NCBI GenBank assembly: GCA_001829005.1 | Contig: MIAG01000002.1 | Location: 564,837 to 628,836, forward strand | Direction: 5' to 3' | Length of the DNA: 64,000 bases | Source of the DNA: Sphingobacteriia bacterium RIFOXYC2_FULL_35_18 | Lineage (GTDB): Bacteria; Bacteroidota; Bacteroidia; Chitinophagales; Chitinophagaceae | In this document: piece after piece, positions 38,421 through 48,032 of the stretch | Layout: every line of letters begins with the position of its first letter | Position numbering within the stretch: position 1 is the stretch's first letter | Made by a program: the position numbers and the translations under genes | The notes under the pieces: generated by a model | The model's database searches: none | What the model was told of the DNA's origin: nothing | Seen by the model: only the letters and a program-made list of their open reading frames with translations

Positions 38421-39611
38421 TTATTTGATGATTTCAGTAACTTGACCAGCACCTACAGTACGGCCACCTTCACGAATCGCAAACTTCAAACCTTTTTCCA
38501 TTGCGATTGGTTGAATCAACTTAACAGTTAAACCGATGTTATCACCAGGCATAACCATTTCAGTTCCTTCAGGTAAAGTACACTCACCAGTTACGTCTGT
38601 AGTTCTGAAATAGAACTGAGGACGGTACTTGTTAAAGAATGGAGTATGACGACCACCTTCTTCTTTGCTTAGTACGTAAACTTCACCTTTGAAATCTGTG
38701 TGAGGAGTAATAGAACCTGGCTTACAGATAACCATACCACGACGGATATCTTTCTTTTCAATACCACGTAATAATAAACCTGCGTTGTCACCAGCTTGAC
38801 CTTCGTCCAATAACTTCTTGAACATCTCAACACCAGTTACAGTAGAAGATAATGGAGACTCCATTAAACCTACGATTTCAACAGCTTCACCTACTTTGAT
38901 AATACCACGCTCAATACGACCAGTAGCAACAGTACCACGACCAGTGATTGAGAAAACGTCTTCTACAGACATCAAGAAAGGCATATCAATTGGGCGAGGA
39001 GGCAATGGAATATAGGTATCAACCGCTTCCATTAACTCATCAATTTTACCAACCCACTTTGGATCTTCAGCTAGCGCGCCAGTTGCAGAACCTTGGATGA
39101 TTGGGGTATTATCTCCGTCAAATCCATAAGAAGTCAATAACTCACGGATTTCCATTTCTACTAGTTCAAGTAATTCAGGATCATCAACAAGGTCAACCTT
39201 GTTCATGAATACTACAATACGAGGTACACCTACCTGACGAGCCAATAAGATATGCTCTTTGGTTTGAGGCATTGGACCATCTGTAGCAGCCACAACTAAA
39301 ATAGCACCGTCCATTTGAGCAGCACCAGTAATCATGTTCTTCACATAGTCAGCGTGACCAGGACAGTCAACGTGTGCATAGTGACGATTTTCAGTCTGAT
39401 ACTCAACGTGAGCAGTATTGATGGTAATACCACGCTCTCTTTCTTCAGGAGCACCGTCAATTTCATCATATTTCTTTGCAACGTTACCCATACCTTTTTT
39501 AGACAAGGTAATAGTAATAGCTGCGGTTAAAGTAGTTTTACCATGGTCAACGTGACCAATGGTACCTACGTTTACGTGAGGTTTTTCCCTCTTAAAGGTC
39601 TCTTTTGCCAT
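38421..39611 (-). CDS. tuf: elongation factor Tu
   Basis: A 396-residue GTPase with [10 protein letters not shown] (P-loop, residues 18-27), the RGITI switch I region, DCPGHADY and NKVD, followed by two beta-barrel domains ending [13 protein letters not shown]. It delivers aminoacyl-tRNA to the ribosome. It lies in a tRNA-Thr-Tyr-Gly-Thr-tuf-tRNA-Trp unit, the same arrangement as the thrU-tyrU-glyT-thrT-tufB operon of Escherichia coli. Confidence 0.99.
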   Translation of the reverse strand: MAKETFKREKPHVNVGTIGHVDHGKTTLTAAITITLSKKGMGNVAKKYDEIDGAPEERERGITINTAHVEYQTENRHYAHVDCPGHADYVKNMITGAAQMDGAILVVAATDGPMPQTKEHILLARQVGVPRIVVFMNKVDLVDDPELLELVEMEIRELLTSYGFDGDNTPIIQGSATGALAEDPKWVGKIDELMEAVDTYIPLPPRPIDMPFLMSVEDVFSITGRGTVATGRIERGIIKVGEAVEIVGLMESPLSSTVTGVEMFKKLLDEGQAGDNAGLLLRGIEKKDIRRGMVICKPGSITPHTDFKGEVYVLSKEEGGRHTPFFNKYRPQFYFRTTDVTGECTLPEGTEMVMPGDNIGLTVKLIQPIAMEKGLKFAIREGGRTVGAGQVTEIIK

Positions 39612-39693
39612 TTGTATCGGTTTTTAGTTGTGTTTTTAAAAATTTATGTTTTTGTCTTTCCCTAAAGACAATATTATTATCTCCTTTCTCACT

Positions 39694-39732
39694 TATCCCG
39701 TTGTTACCTGACTTATCCAGTTGAACGGGATA
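39694..39732 (-). other. hairpin in the tuf leader
   Basis: On the minus strand TATCCCGTT and AACGGGATA form a perfect 9-bp stem around a 21-nt loop that contains a smaller CTG/CAG hairpin. It lies between tRNA-Thr(GGT) and tuf without a following T-run, so it is a candidate RNA-processing or regulatory element. Confidence 0.5.
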
Positions 39733-39772
39733 TCACCAGGGAATTTTAATTGAGCCATTTGTTCGAGTGCAG

Positions 39773-39844
<72 letters not shown>

Positions 39845-39861
39845 AGACTCAAAAAAAATGG

Positions 39862-39934
39862 AGCGGAAGACGAGGGTCGAACTCGCGACCTATAGCTTGG
39901 AAGGCTATCGCTCTACCAATTGAGCTACTTCCGC
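39862..39934 (-). tRNA. tRNA-Gly (TCC)
   Basis: A 73-nt cloverleaf with acceptor GCGGAAG/CTTCCGC, anticodon loop CTTCCAA (TCC) and T-loop TTCGACC. Confidence 0.97.
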
Positions 39935-39976
39935 TTATTAACCATAAAAAAAGAACTACAACCTTTCGATTGTTTG

Positions 39977-40059
<83 letters not shown>

Positions 40060-40108
40060 GTAATATAAAATTTGCCTGATTCAGCAAGCTGAATCCTCAT
40101 CAAATTAG

Positions 40109-40181
40109 AGCCGAAGATGGGACTCGAACCCGCGACCTGCTGATTACAAATCAGCTGCTCTACCAACTGAGCTACTTCGGC
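40109..40181 (-). tRNA. tRNA-Thr (TGT)
   Basis: A 73-nt cloverleaf with acceptor GCCGAAG/CTTCGGC, anticodon loop TTTGTAA (TGT) and T-loop TTCGAGT. It is the first tRNA of the unit, about 25 nt after the predicted transcription start. Confidence 0.97.
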
Positions 40182-40212
40182 AAACAAAGAACTTCCCTAT
40201 TTTTTGGGATGG

Positions 40213-40242
40213 CAAAGGTAATGGAATTCTTTATTTGGCAAA
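40213..40242 (-). promoter_or_regulatory. Bacteroidota-type promoter for the tRNA-tuf operon
   Basis: On the minus strand TTTG (40239-40242), an 18-nt spacer and TACCTTTG (40213-40220) match the consensus exactly. The TTACCTTTGCC core is the same as in the rplK promoter. Confidence 0.8.
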
Positions 40243-40334
40243 ATTTTGAAATGATTTTTTTCAATGAAATTGAAGAGAATTTATCAACAATAAAAAAAAA
40301 CGCCCAAAATGCAGCGTTTTAAAGGGTTTCAAAT

Positions 40335-40360
40335 AAAAAAGGCTCCCATTGGGAGCCTTT
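40335..40360 (-). terminator. intrinsic terminator after hpf
   Basis: On the minus strand AAAGGCTCCC and GGGAGCCTTT form a perfect 10-bp stem around a 3-nt loop, followed by TTTT. It starts 3 nt after the hpf stop. Confidence 0.9.
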
Positions 40361-40362
40361 GA

Positions 40363-40662
40363 TTAGGCGGCTAATTTTTCTTTTTTGCGTTTAATTTGAT
40401 TAATCAGTGCTTCCAAGGCACTTTCAAAGGACTCTTCAAAGGACTTAGAAGAAGCTTTTGTAAAGAATTCATGTTTGGGAACATGCACTTTAATTTCCGC
40501 TACTTTGTCTTTGATGTTGTGAACCACATTATCCAGTTTCAAGAAAACATCCACTTTAAGAATCTTGTCGTGAAACGTAGGCAACTTGGCCAATTTCTTG
40601 TTTACGAACTCAACTAGTTTTTCATCTGCATCAAAGTGGACTGTTTGAATGTTAACGTTCAT
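40363..40662 (-). CDS. hpf: ribosome hibernation promoting factor, short form (HPF/YfiA-like)
   Basis: A small ribosome-associated protein of the S30AE family: NIQTVHFDADEKLVEFVNKKL, KVDVFLKLDN and KVAEIKVHVPKH, ending in a basic tail (QIKRKKEKLAA). It binds the 30S decoding region in stationary phase. The ATG at 40662 (MNVNIQTV) gives 99 residues and matches the family start; the ORF track uses an ATG four codons upstream. It lacks the C-terminal dimerisation domain of long HPF. Confidence 0.92.
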   Translation of the reverse strand: MNVNIQTVHFDADEKLVEFVNKKLAKLPTFHDKILKVDVFLKLDNVVHNIKDKVAEIKVHVPKHEFFTKASSKSFEESFESALEALINQIKRKKEKLAA

Positions 40663-40707
40663 GGTGTTAAACATTTAATCGGTGAAACAATTAATTAAAA
40701 AGAACTA

Positions 40708-40739
40708 CTTGTTAAAGAAATTTCAACTACTTCAACAAG
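40708..40739 (-). other. hairpin upstream of hpf
   Basis: On the minus strand CTTGTTGAAG pairs with CTTTAACAAG (10 bp, one G-U) around a 12-nt loop. It lies in the xerC-hpf gap and has no T-run. A leader element is possible; the region is AT-rich, so chance is not excluded. Confidence 0.3.
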
Positions 40740-40808
40740 ACCATTAAGTTAATAATAATTGGTAGAAAAAACAATAATTGGAGCCTTTTTTTACGACTAT
40801 TTAACAGT

Positions 40809-41705
40809 CTAAGCTTTGGGATGCGCTTTTTTATACACGGCTTTTAATTGTTCAATAGAATTATGCGTATAAACCTGTGTAGCAGCCAAACTACTATGGC
40901 CTAATAACTCTTTAACAGCGTTAATATCTGCCCCATTATTCATTAGATGAGTTGCAAAACTATGTCGTAATACGTGAGGACTTTTCTTTTCAATAGTGGT
41001 GATTTCCTTTAAACGAGCATTCACAAAACCATAGACAGATCTTGGCTGTAAAGGCATCCCCTTTTCAGTAATAAAAAACTGTGGAACAGACACCCATTCA
41101 ACAGGTCGTTCATTTTTATAAGCAACTAATTGTTCCATTAATGGGGAAGCAATAGGCAGAATGCGTTCCTTATTCCCCTTACCCAAAACTTTTAACTGAC
41201 CATTTGCCGGATCAATTTGAGATTGTTTTAAATGAATTAACTCACTCAAACGCATACCCGTACTATAAAAAAGCAAAAGCACCAGTCGTTCTGTTCTTCC
41301 CTTCCAGTCATCTGAAAAAGGCAAATAGGCAAACAATTGTTCCATGTCTTTTTTTTCTACATACACCGGCAAACGCTTGCTGGTTCTAGGAGAAACAATG
41401 GACCCCATTGGGCTTTGGTTAATCGCTTCTGTTTTTAAACAGTATTTAAAAAAGGATTTTAGAGAAGATATTTTTCTATTAATCGTTCTGGAACTGATCT
41501 TGTCTTCTTTTAATTCAGCCAACCAAGATCGAATGAAAGTTGCCGTAACTGTCCCCAAAGCTGGACCCTCGAACTGACTAATTAAATATTGCGCAAACTG
41601 CTCTAAATCGTTTTGATAGGCAATGAGGGTATGCTCAGAATACCGTCTTTCAAACCTTAAATGGTTTAAAAACTCTTGCAACTGGGGATATTGGTATATG
41701 GGCAT
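40809..41705 (-). CDS. tyrosine recombinase XerC/XerD-like
   Basis: A 298-residue site-specific recombinase. The N-terminal core-binding domain (LQEFLNHLRFERRYSEHTLIAYQNDL) precedes the catalytic domain with STGMRLSEL (Arg I), HVLRHSFATHLMNNG (HxxR), LGHSS and VYTH (nucleophilic Tyr). It resolves chromosome dimers at dif with its partner. The ORF track starts at a TTG that lies inside the rpsU terminator; the ATG at 41705 (MPIYQYPQLQ) is the better start and directly follows the terminator's T-run. No integrase-type neighbours suggest mobility. Confidence 0.93.
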   Translation of the reverse strand: MPIYQYPQLQEFLNHLRFERRYSEHTLIAYQNDLEQFAQYLISQFEGPALGTVTATFIRSWLAELKEDKISSRTINRKISSLKSFFKYCLKTEAINQSPMGSIVSPRTSKRLPVYVEKKDMEQLFAYLPFSDDWKGRTERLVLLLFYSTGMRLSELIHLKQSQIDPANGQLKVLGKGNKERILPIASPLMEQLVAYKNERPVEWVSVPQFFITEKGMPLQPRSVYGFVNARLKEITTIEKKSPHVLRHSFATHLMNNGADINAVKELLGHSSLAATQVYTHNSIEQLKAVYKKAHPKA

Positions 41706-41744
41706 AAAAAAAGTAGTCAAGACTCTAACGAATCTAGACTACTT
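41706..41744 (-). terminator. intrinsic terminator after rpsU
   Basis: On the minus strand AAGTAGTC and GACTACTT form an 8-bp stem with a partly paired 18-nt loop, followed by TTTTT that runs up to the xerC ATG. Confidence 0.8.
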
Positions 41745-41768
41745 AATCGTATGATGAATGGGAAAAAA

Positions 41769-41966
41769 TTATCCCTCAATCTTTCCGCTGGCGATCTGCT
41801 GCTTGTAGATAGCTTTCAACACTTGACCACGACGTACAACAGACGGTTTGGTAAATGCTTGACGCTCTCTCAACTGTAACAAAGTCTTACTTTTCTCGAA
41901 TTTCTTCTTGTACTTTTTAAGTGCCTTGTCGATGTTTTCGCAGTCTTTAGAATCGATAATTAACAT
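41769..41966 (-). CDS. rpsU: 30S ribosomal protein S21
   Basis: A 65-residue basic protein: MLIIDSKDCENIDKALKKYKKKFEKSKTL, then LLQLRERQAFTKPSVVRR. S21 binds near the 3' end of 16S rRNA. In Bacteroidota it is known to help hide the anti-Shine-Dalgarno sequence, and its own mRNA keeps a strong Shine-Dalgarno sequence. The gene has its own promoter and terminator. Confidence 0.97.
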   Translation of the reverse strand: MLIIDSKDCENIDKALKKYKKKFEKSKTLLQLRERQAFTKPSVVRRGQVLKAIYKQQIASGKIEG

Positions 41967-41976
41967 AGCTTATATA

Positions 41977-41982
41977 CCTCCT
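41977..41982 (-). promoter_or_regulatory. strong Shine-Dalgarno sequence of rpsU
   Basis: AGGAGG on the minus strand (context TGAGGAGGT), with 10 nt to the rpsU ATG. It is the only full-length Shine-Dalgarno sequence I saw before a gene start in this window, in a lineage that normally does without them. Confidence 0.85.
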
Positions 41983-42000
41983 CAGGTTATTTTTAGGCGG

Positions 42001-42031
42001 CGAAGATAAGCAGCCTAAATTAATTGACAAA
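42001..42031 (-). promoter_or_regulatory. Bacteroidota-type promoter for rpsU
   Basis: On the minus strand TTTG (42028-42031), a 19-nt spacer and TATCTTCG (42001-42008), one base from TAnnTTTG. It leaves a leader of about 30 nt that holds the strong Shine-Dalgarno sequence. Confidence 0.6.
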
Positions 42032-42035
42032 ATAA

Positions 42036-42629
42036 TTATGTATTTTTTAGTGCAATAGTTCTTTGAACATATTTACCCAATATATCAAACTCAATATTCA
42101 CCTTATCCCCCACTTGAAGCTGATGAATACCAGTATTAGCATAGGTATAGGGGATTATAGCCACCGTAAACGCAGATTCGCTCACATTAAAACAAGTTAA
42201 ACTAGTCCCATTAACCGCCACAGAGCCCTTTTCGATGACTAATGCCGCAAATGCAGGATCAAACTCAAAACGATATTCCCAACTGCCATCTAGCGTTATA
42301 GCTTCTGTACATGTAGCTGTGCAATCTACATGCCCTTGAACAATATGACCATCCAAACGACCATTCATTTGCATACATCGTTCCAGATTAATTTTTTTAC
42401 CTACCACCCAATCCAATAAATTGGTTTTGCGAATGGTTTCTTCAATAGCAGTAACCTGGTATTGATTGCCATTGATTTGTTCAACTGTTAAGCAAACCCC
42501 ATCATGGGCCAAACTCTGGTCTACTTTTAATTCAGAAGCCATTGCTGCACTAATTGTATAAGTAATATTGGATCCATTTTGTGCAATGGACTCCACAGTA
42601 CCCAATTGTTCTATAATTCCAGTAAACAT
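42036..42629 (-). CDS. ribE: riboflavin synthase alpha subunit
   Basis: A 197-residue enzyme of two lumazine-binding barrels that dismutates two 6,7-dimethyl-8-ribityllumazine molecules to riboflavin. MFTGIIEQLGTVESI is the signature start, SLAHDGVCLTVEQI and GHIVQGHVDCTA are active-site segments, and GSVAVNGTSLTCF repeats the pattern in the second barrel. It starts 23 nt after hscA and is probably co-transcribed with it. The name ribE or ribC depends on the nomenclature used. Confidence 0.95.
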   Translation of the reverse strand: MFTGIIEQLGTVESIAQNGSNITYTISAAMASELKVDQSLAHDGVCLTVEQINGNQYQVTAIEETIRKTNLLDWVVGKKINLERCMQMNGRLDGHIVQGHVDCTATCTEAITLDGSWEYRFEFDPAFAALVIEKGSVAVNGTSLTCFNVSESAFTVAIIPYTYANTGIHQLQVGDKVNIEFDILGKYVQRTIALKNT

Positions 42630-42652
42630 ATCGTTCTTAATTGTGGCGATTA

Positions 42653-44509
42653 TTAAATCTGTTTTCCTTTTAATGCCCCACTTACCGCCTGATCCATAGC
42701 TCTTTCCGCAAAAGGTCTACTGATTTCATTCAATTCTTCTATTTTAGATTGAATTAAATTTTTATCATCCATCGTTAAAGCCATCTGCAAATTTTGCATG
42801 GCACCAGCAGTTGCAATCATTTCTTCTTTGGTTAGTAACAAAGCATTCTTCGCAATAAACTTTTCGGTCACAGAAAGAATTTGCTCCGCTTCGGTTCTGG
42901 CTTCAACCAATGCACGAGTAACCATATCGTCTTTGGCATGCGTAATACTATCCATGAGCATTTGCTCTACCTCTGCATCAGTTAATCCATACTGAGGCTT
43001 CACTTCAATACTTTGCTCTACCCCACTTCTTAATTCTTTTGCCCTAACCGATAAAATTCCATCTGCATTTATGAGGAAGCTCACTTCTACTTTAGGCATG
43101 CCAGCGGGCATACCTGGTATGCCTTTAAAATTAAACTCCGCTAGTTTTCGATTGTGTTGAACTAAATCTCGCTCACCTTGAAAAACGGAGATTCGCATAG
43201 AACCCTGACCATCAATTTGCGTGGTGTATTGTCTAGCAGCCCTATTGGGAATTTTAGCATTTCTTGGAATCAACACATCCATCAATCCACCCATAGTCTC
43301 GATCCCTAAACTGAGTGGCGTAATATCTAATAATAAAAAATCTTTATTGTTTCCTGCCAAAATATCTGCTTGCACTGCAGCACCAATTGCTACCACTTCA
43401 TCTGGATTTACAGAATCATTCACAGGCCTATTAAAATAGGCACTCACTTTTTCTTTTACTAGTGGAACACGTGTACTTCCCCCAACCATAATAACTGAAT
43501 CAATTTCAGCAACCTGCAAACCCGCATCAGCTAGGGCTTTGCGGCAACAATCGATGGTTTTTATAACCAAAGGAAGCAAGCATTGCTCAAGTTCTGCTTT
43601 AGTTATTGAAACGTTGTAGCCACTCCAATCTGCTTTAAAATCAGCTGAATTACTCAAGGTCTTTTTAGCTTCTTCCGCTAATAAACGCAGCGATTGTAAT
43701 ACCGCTTTATCGTTTTGCACCGCATTAAATGGAACCCCAATTTGATTCAACCAAAACTCCATAATGGCTCTATCAAAATCGTCTCCACCTAAATAAGTGT
43801 CTCCATTAGTACTTAGCACTTCAAAAATTCCATTGGTAATTTTTAAAATGGATACATCAAATGTACCTCCTCCTAAATCGTACACAGCAATGGTTTTCTC
43901 TTCTTCTTTATTTAAACCCAACCCATAAGCCAAGCTCGCTGCAGTAGGTTCATTTACAATGCGTAGTACATCTAATCCTGCCAACTTACCCGCATCTCTG
44001 GTAGCCTGCCTTTGTGCATCATTAAAATAAGCTGGAACCGTAATTACCGCTTTAGTAACAGGCGTTTTAAGAATATGTTCCGCCCTCGATTTTAACTCTT
44101 TTAAAATAAAGGAACTGAGTTCAATGGGCGAATAGAAACGATCCCCAATCTGTACTTTCACTAAACTATCGGTATCGTCGTCAATTACTTTGTAGGTGAA
44201 AAATCCAGCATTATCTTTTACATCTTTATAGCTTTTGCCCATCAAGCGTTTGGCGCTAAAAATGGTGTTAGATGGATCAGATTCTAAATACAATTTAGCC
44301 TGTTCACCCACTTCAGCATTACCAAACGCATCAAAGTGCACCACACTAGGAACCAAACTGCTGCTATTGAATTCTTTCAAAGCCACAGGCTGTTTGCTTT
44401 CTGGGTGAATGATCGCTACTAAACTATTGGTAGTGCCTAAATCAATCCCTACAATAACTTCTGCCTGTTGCAAACTACCGGTTGCTATATTAATGCCAAT
44501 TTTAGCCAT
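42653..44509 (-). CDS. hscA: HscA-like Hsp70 chaperone for Fe-S cluster assembly
   Basis: A 618-residue Hsp70. The ATPase domain has [43 protein letters not shown] and [14 protein letters not shown]. The substrate domain begins near [17 protein letters not shown]. The N-terminal extension ([19 protein letters not shown]) and moderate length separate it from DnaK and fit HscA. HscA helps move clusters from IscU with HscB; no isc genes are next to it here, so the partner genes must be elsewhere. Confidence 0.88.
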   Translation of the reverse strand: MAKIGINIATGSLQQAEVIVGIDLGTTNSLVAIIHPESKQPVALKEFNSSSLVPSVVHFDAFGNAEVGEQAKLYLESDPSNTIFSAKRLMGKSYKDVKDNAGFFTYKVIDDDTDSLVKVQIGDRFYSPIELSSFILKELKSRAEHILKTPVTKAVITVPAYFNDAQRQATRDAGKLAGLDVLRIVNEPTAASLAYGLGLNKEEEKTIAVYDLGGGTFDVSILKITNGIFEVLSTNGDTYLGGDDFDRAIMEFWLNQIGVPFNAVQNDKAVLQSLRLLAEEAKKTLSNSADFKADWSGYNVSITKAELEQCLLPLVIKTIDCCRKALADAGLQVAEIDSVIMVGGSTRVPLVKEKVSAYFNRPVNDSVNPDEVVAIGAAVQADILAGNNKDFLLLDITPLSLGIETMGGLMDVLIPRNAKIPNRAARQYTTQIDGQGSMRISVFQGERDLVQHNRKLAEFNFKGIPGMPAGMPKVEVSFLINADGILSVRAKELRSGVEQSIEVKPQYGLTDAEVEQMLMDSITHAKDDMVTRALVEARTEAEQILSVTEKFIAKNALLLTKEEMIATAGAMQNLQMALTMDDKNLIQSKIEELNEISRPFAERAMDQAVSGALKGKQI

Positions 44510-44583
44510 AATGATTCTTTCAAAAAATAAAGTACAAAAATACTACAAATGGCCACCGCAGTTGTTGCGATTTGCGAAATCAA

Positions 44584-44970
44584 TTAATGAGTAGGATCCT
44601 GAACAACGGTTGTTGAACTGGCAAAATCGTGTAAGGGACCACCTAAAAAAGGACCAAAAAAAAGGTCAACAATGGTTAGCCTCATCATACTTCTTAGTAA
44701 AATCATGAACCAAGCTGCTCTCTTTCCGTTTTTTGCAACTACCCTTGAATGGGTAAACCATTTGCCTGGTGTTTTAGCAAAAATCAATTCGAAAAAACTA
44801 TAATACCCAAACATAGTAGGAAAAAAGAACCAACCGAAATGCAAAGGCGTATAGCGCCAATAAACTACATAAAAATTATACCACCGAAAAAGTAGCATTG
44901 CTAAAATGGTCAACAAAATCGTATCAATAAAAAAATTCAATGAACGTGTGCCGTCGCCAACTTTTAACAT
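44584..44970 (-). CDS. RDD family membrane protein
   Basis: A 128-residue protein with about three membrane segments. RSLNFFIDTILLTILAM near the N-terminus and FAKTPGKWFTHSRVV in the middle are the RDD-domain segments (the first Arg and Asp are in RSLNFFID). The function of the family is poorly known; some members are proposed ion antiporters. It lies 74 nt upstream of hscA and divergent from tyrS. Nothing in context fixes a role. Confidence 0.8.
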   Translation of the reverse strand: MLKVGDGTRSLNFFIDTILLTILAMLLFRWYNFYVVYWRYTPLHFGWFFFPTMFGYYSFFELIFAKTPGKWFTHSRVVAKNGKRAAWFMILLRSMMRLTIVDLFFGPFLGGPLHDFASSTTVVQDPTH

Positions 44971-45025
44971 AAGTACCTATTTACAAAGCAAATTTAAGGC
45001 AATGATTCCATGCGGGTAACTTTTG

Positions 45026-45033
45026 TACATTTG
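45026..45033 (+). promoter_or_regulatory. possible -7 box of tyrS
   Basis: TACATTTG matches TAnnTTTG and lies 19 nt before the tyrS ATG. No clear TTTG is found 18-19 nt further upstream, so the assignment is tentative. Confidence 0.35.
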
Positions 45034-45052
45034 CCACTCAAATTTGAATGCA

Positions 45053-46336
45053 ATGAATTTAGTTGAGGAATTACGTTGGAGGGGAATGCTCCAGGATATC
45101 ATGCCAGGTACAGAAGAATTATTAAACAAAGAAATGGTGTCGGGCTATATTGGTTTTGACCCAACATCAGACAGTTTACATATTGGGAGCTTGGTTCCTA
45201 TTTTATTATTGGTTCATTTACAAAAAGCAGGACACAAGCCATATGCACTAGTAGGCGGTGCAACAGGCATGATTGGAGACCCTAGCTTTAAAAGTGAAGA
45301 AAGAAATTTATTGAGTGAAGAAACTTTGCAACATAATTTAGCGGGCATCAAAAAACAACTAAGCAAGTTTTTAGACTTTACTGGAGAAGCGCCCAACAAA
45401 GCGGAGATGGTAAACAACTATGATTGGTTCAAAGATTTTAGTTTTTTACATTTTATAAGAGATGTAGGTAAGCATATAACAGTAAACTACATGATGAGTA
45501 AAGACAGTGTTCGTAAGCGGCTAGATGGCAATACGGGCATGAGTTTTACAGAGTTTACTTACCAATTGATTCAGGGATATGATTTTTACTGGTTGTACCA
45601 AAACAAAAATTGCAAATTGCAAATGGGCGGTAGTGACCAATGGGGAAATATTGTTACTGGAACAGAAATCATCAGAAGAAAAGCAGGCGGGGAAGCATTC
45701 GCGTTTACTTGTCCATTGCTAACTAAAGCAGATGGTGGAAAATTTGGGAAAACAGAAAGAGGAAATGTTTGGTTAGATCCAGAAAAAACATCTCCATATC
45801 AGTTTTATCAATTCTGGCTAAATGCCAGTGATGAAGATGCCACTAAATGGATTAAAATTTTCACACTATTGCCAAAGGAACAGATCAACCAATTAATTGC
45901 CGAACATGCAACTGCTCCACATGCCAGGGCTTTACAGAAAAAATTAGCAGAAGAAATTACTTGCTTTGTACACAGCAAGGAAGACTATGAATTTGCAGTA
46001 AAAGCATCAGAAATTCTTTTTGGTAACGCTTCTACTGAATTATTGACTTCATTGAACGAAAAACAATTATTGCAAGTAATGGAGGGTGTTCCTACTGCAG
46101 AAATAGGACGTACACAAGTAAATGATGGATATGATTTAATTAGCTTGTTAGCAGATGCAGGCATTACGCCAAGTAAAGGAGAAGCTAAAAAATTATTAGC
46201 AGCTGGAGGAATAGCCATCAACAAAGAAAAATTGACTGCAGAGAAAACAACAGTCAACGCACAAGACTTGCTACAAGACAAATATATCTTGGTACAAAAA
46301 GGAAAGAAAAACTATTTCTTACTAAAAGTTATTTAA
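45053..46336 (+). CDS. tyrS: tyrosyl-tRNA synthetase
   Basis: A 427-residue class I synthetase. The HIGH motif reads HIGS (about residue 43) and the KMSKS loop reads KFGKT (about residue 230), both normal variants for Tyr[30 protein letters not shown] is the tyrosine and tRNA-binding region, and an S4-like domain ends the protein ([17 protein letters not shown]). The ORF track begins at a TTG ten codons upstream; the ATG at 45053 ([15 protein letters not shown]) is the conserved start. The 3' end overlaps the convergent SGNH gene by 15 nt. Confidence 0.97.
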   Translation: MNLVEELRWRGMLQDIMPGTEELLNKEMVSGYIGFDPTSDSLHIGSLVPILLLVHLQKAGHKPYALVGGATGMIGDPSFKSEERNLLSEETLQHNLAGIKKQLSKFLDFTGEAPNKAEMVNNYDWFKDFSFLHFIRDVGKHITVNYMMSKDSVRKRLDGNTGMSFTEFTYQLIQGYDFYWLYQNKNCKLQMGGSDQWGNIVTGTEIIRRKAGGEAFAFTCPLLTKADGGKFGKTERGNVWLDPEKTSPYQFYQFWLNASDEDATKWIKIFTLLPKEQINQLIAEHATAPHARALQKKLAEEITCFVHSKEDYEFAVKASEILFGNASTELLTSLNEKQLLQVMEGVPTAEIGRTQVNDGYDLISLLADAGITPSKGEAKKLLAAGGIAINKEKLTAEKTTVNAQDLLQDKYILVQKGKKNYFLLKVI

Positions 46337-47005
46337 GCATTTTAGTTCTTTCCAAATAGTCTGAGCTACAAACAAATTTCCTTTTGCGTTTAAATGCACA
46401 CGATCTGAAGTCAACAACCCTTTCTCATCATTGGAAGGGTTGTTTGCTATTAGGTAGTTTTGAAATTCAGTCCTTAAATCTACACAAGGCAATTGGTTTG
46501 TTTTGGCATAGTATCGCAACCAATTACTGTACATATTCAATTCACCATCTTGTTCATTAGAATTGTCTTTTCTTTCCCCTATAACAGATGGAGTACAAAC
46601 CATTACTTTAATATTTGCAGCTTGTAGTTTTTTTACAATCACATCATAGAACTCGCCAAATTTTACATAATCCGTTCCTGTACCTGCTAAGCGCTTATGC
46701 CATATATCGTTAATGCCAACATAAATTACTACAATATCTGGCTGCTTACTCAATACATCTTTTTCTAACCTTAAGTACAAATCGGTTACTTTATTACCAC
46801 TAATTCCAGCACCCACTAATTCAAATTCTTCGGATTTATTTTCTGACTTAATAATATCTTCCATCAAACGTATGTATCCACCAGCACCTGCACCCATTTG
46901 TGTTATAGAATCGCCAAAAAAGACTACTTTTTTCTTTTTATGCAACGTAAAACTCATTAATAAAATTGAAGTAAAAAATACAGATAGAGCAATCCATTTT
47001 TTCAT
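46322..47005 (-). CDS. exported SGNH/GDSL-type esterase
   Basis: A 227-residue protein. [22 protein letters not shown] is a signal peptide. GDSIT (residues 31-35) holds the catalytic Ser, VGIND the Asn, and DRVHLNAKG the Asp-His pair of the SGNH fold. It should deacylate a sugar or lipid ester in the periplasm or outside. The ORF track uses a TTG six codons upstream; the ATG at 47005 starts a normal signal peptide. No operon partner is visible on its 3' side, where it overlaps tyrS tail to tail. Confidence 0.88.
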   Translation of the reverse strand: MKKWIALSVFFTSILLMSFTLHKKKKVVFFGDSITQMGAGAGGYIRLMEDIIKSENKSEEFELVGAGISGNKVTDLYLRLEKDVLSKQPDIVVIYVGINDIWHKRLAGTGTDYVKFGEFYDVIVKKLQAANIKVMVCTPSVIGERKDNSNEQDGELNMYSNWLRYYAKTNQLPCVDLRTEFQNYLIANNPSNDEKGLLTSDRVHLNAKGNLFVAQTIWKELKCLNNF

Positions 47006-47047
47006 GGTGGTAATTTTGTACAATTTAATTGAACTATAAGTAACAGA

Positions 47048-47938
47048 CTAATAAATATCTGTCATAACAGGAGTGGTATGTTCTCCCATCAATTCAACAA
47101 AGGTTCTTTCTTTCACTTTAAATCCATTCCCTTTCGCACAAAAATGAACATGCAAATTTTCGATACTCAACGGATTGCCTTCAGGAATATCGGCCAAGTT
47201 GCTGTGTTTAACATCATGGCCATCCACTATAATCACTGGACCGCTCCCTATTGCTTCCATATTATTTCCTTGGGTAATCAACATGCCCGTATCTTCTCCC
47301 AATCCAATACCAATACAAGAAGGGTTAGCAGACACCGCTTGGGCCAATCTTGCGAAACGCCCTCTTTTTTCAAAATGCGAATCAAAAATAACGCCATCCA
47401 TAAAACCCAAACCAGTAGTGATTTTCACTTCCCCTTTTAAATGGGCACGCGTAGCATTGCCTTCATAAATCATGGTACTGCTCATGGCCATTGCACCCGC
47501 AGAAGTACCTGCTATTACAAAATTTTCCTTTCGATATCTGTCTTGTATAATATCTAGAAAACGAGTCCCGCCAAAAATAGTGGTCAATCTTAATTGATTG
47601 CCCCCACTAAACATAACACAATTGCATTGTTGAATTCTTTCAATGTATTCGGGCTTTTGCGCGTCTTCTCTGTTTCTGATATGAATGATGTGCACATTGG
47701 TGCAACCTATTTTACCAAATGCATCCAAGTAATTTTCTCCTACTTCATAAGGAATGGTAGAAGCCGTAGTAACTACCTCTATATTAGCGTCTGATCCCCC
47801 AGCTTCTGCTACAATTCTTCTTAATATGCCTAATTCAAAAAAATTAAGGTTGTTTCTGAAAATCGCCCCTTTCTCTAAATCTGACCCTTTATCTTCTGCG
47901 CCACCGATGGCGATTAATTTACCTTTTGGAATTTGCAT
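47048..47938 (-). CDS. cphB: cyanophycinase
   Basis: A 296-residue serine peptidase of family S51. GKLIAIGGAEDKG is the N-terminal signature, and IAGTSAGAMAMSSTM holds the nucleophilic Ser (about residue 146). GLGFMDGVIFDSHFEKRGRFARL and GIGLGEDTGMLI match cyanophycinases and not aspartyl dipeptidase PepE. It cleaves the Asp-Arg polymer cyanophycin into beta-Asp-Arg dipeptides. No signal peptide is present, so it acts on intracellular granules. It is divergent from cphA. Confidence 0.92.
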   Translation of the reverse strand: MQIPKGKLIAIGGAEDKGSDLEKGAIFRNNLNFFELGILRRIVAEAGGSDANIEVVTTASTIPYEVGENYLDAFGKIGCTNVHIIHIRNREDAQKPEYIERIQQCNCVMFSGGNQLRLTTIFGGTRFLDIIQDRYRKENFVIAGTSAGAMAMSSTMIYEGNATRAHLKGEVKITTGLGFMDGVIFDSHFEKRGRFARLAQAVSANPSCIGIGLGEDTGMLITQGNNMEAIGSGPVIIVDGHDVKHSNLADIPEGNPLSIENLHVHFCAKGNGFKVKERTFVELMGEHTTPVMTDIY

Positions 47939-48032
47939 GCTTTACTATTATCGTTCCACAAAAATAAGCGTTTTGATTTCCCCCCGCTTATACAAAAATT
48001 CAATATATTCAATGTTCCCCAAATAATGGTAT
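47939..48032. promoter_or_regulatory. divergent cphB-cphA intergenic region
   Basis: A 94-nt spacer that must hold both promoters. TATTTTTG on the minus strand (47959-47966) fits a -7 box for cphB. No matching -33 box at 18-19 nt and no clear plus-strand box were found. Confidence 0.4.

Noticed and set aside
40809-41705. Phage or mobile element integrase
   Set aside because: The protein has XerC/XerD size and motifs and sits among housekeeping genes with no att-like repeats.
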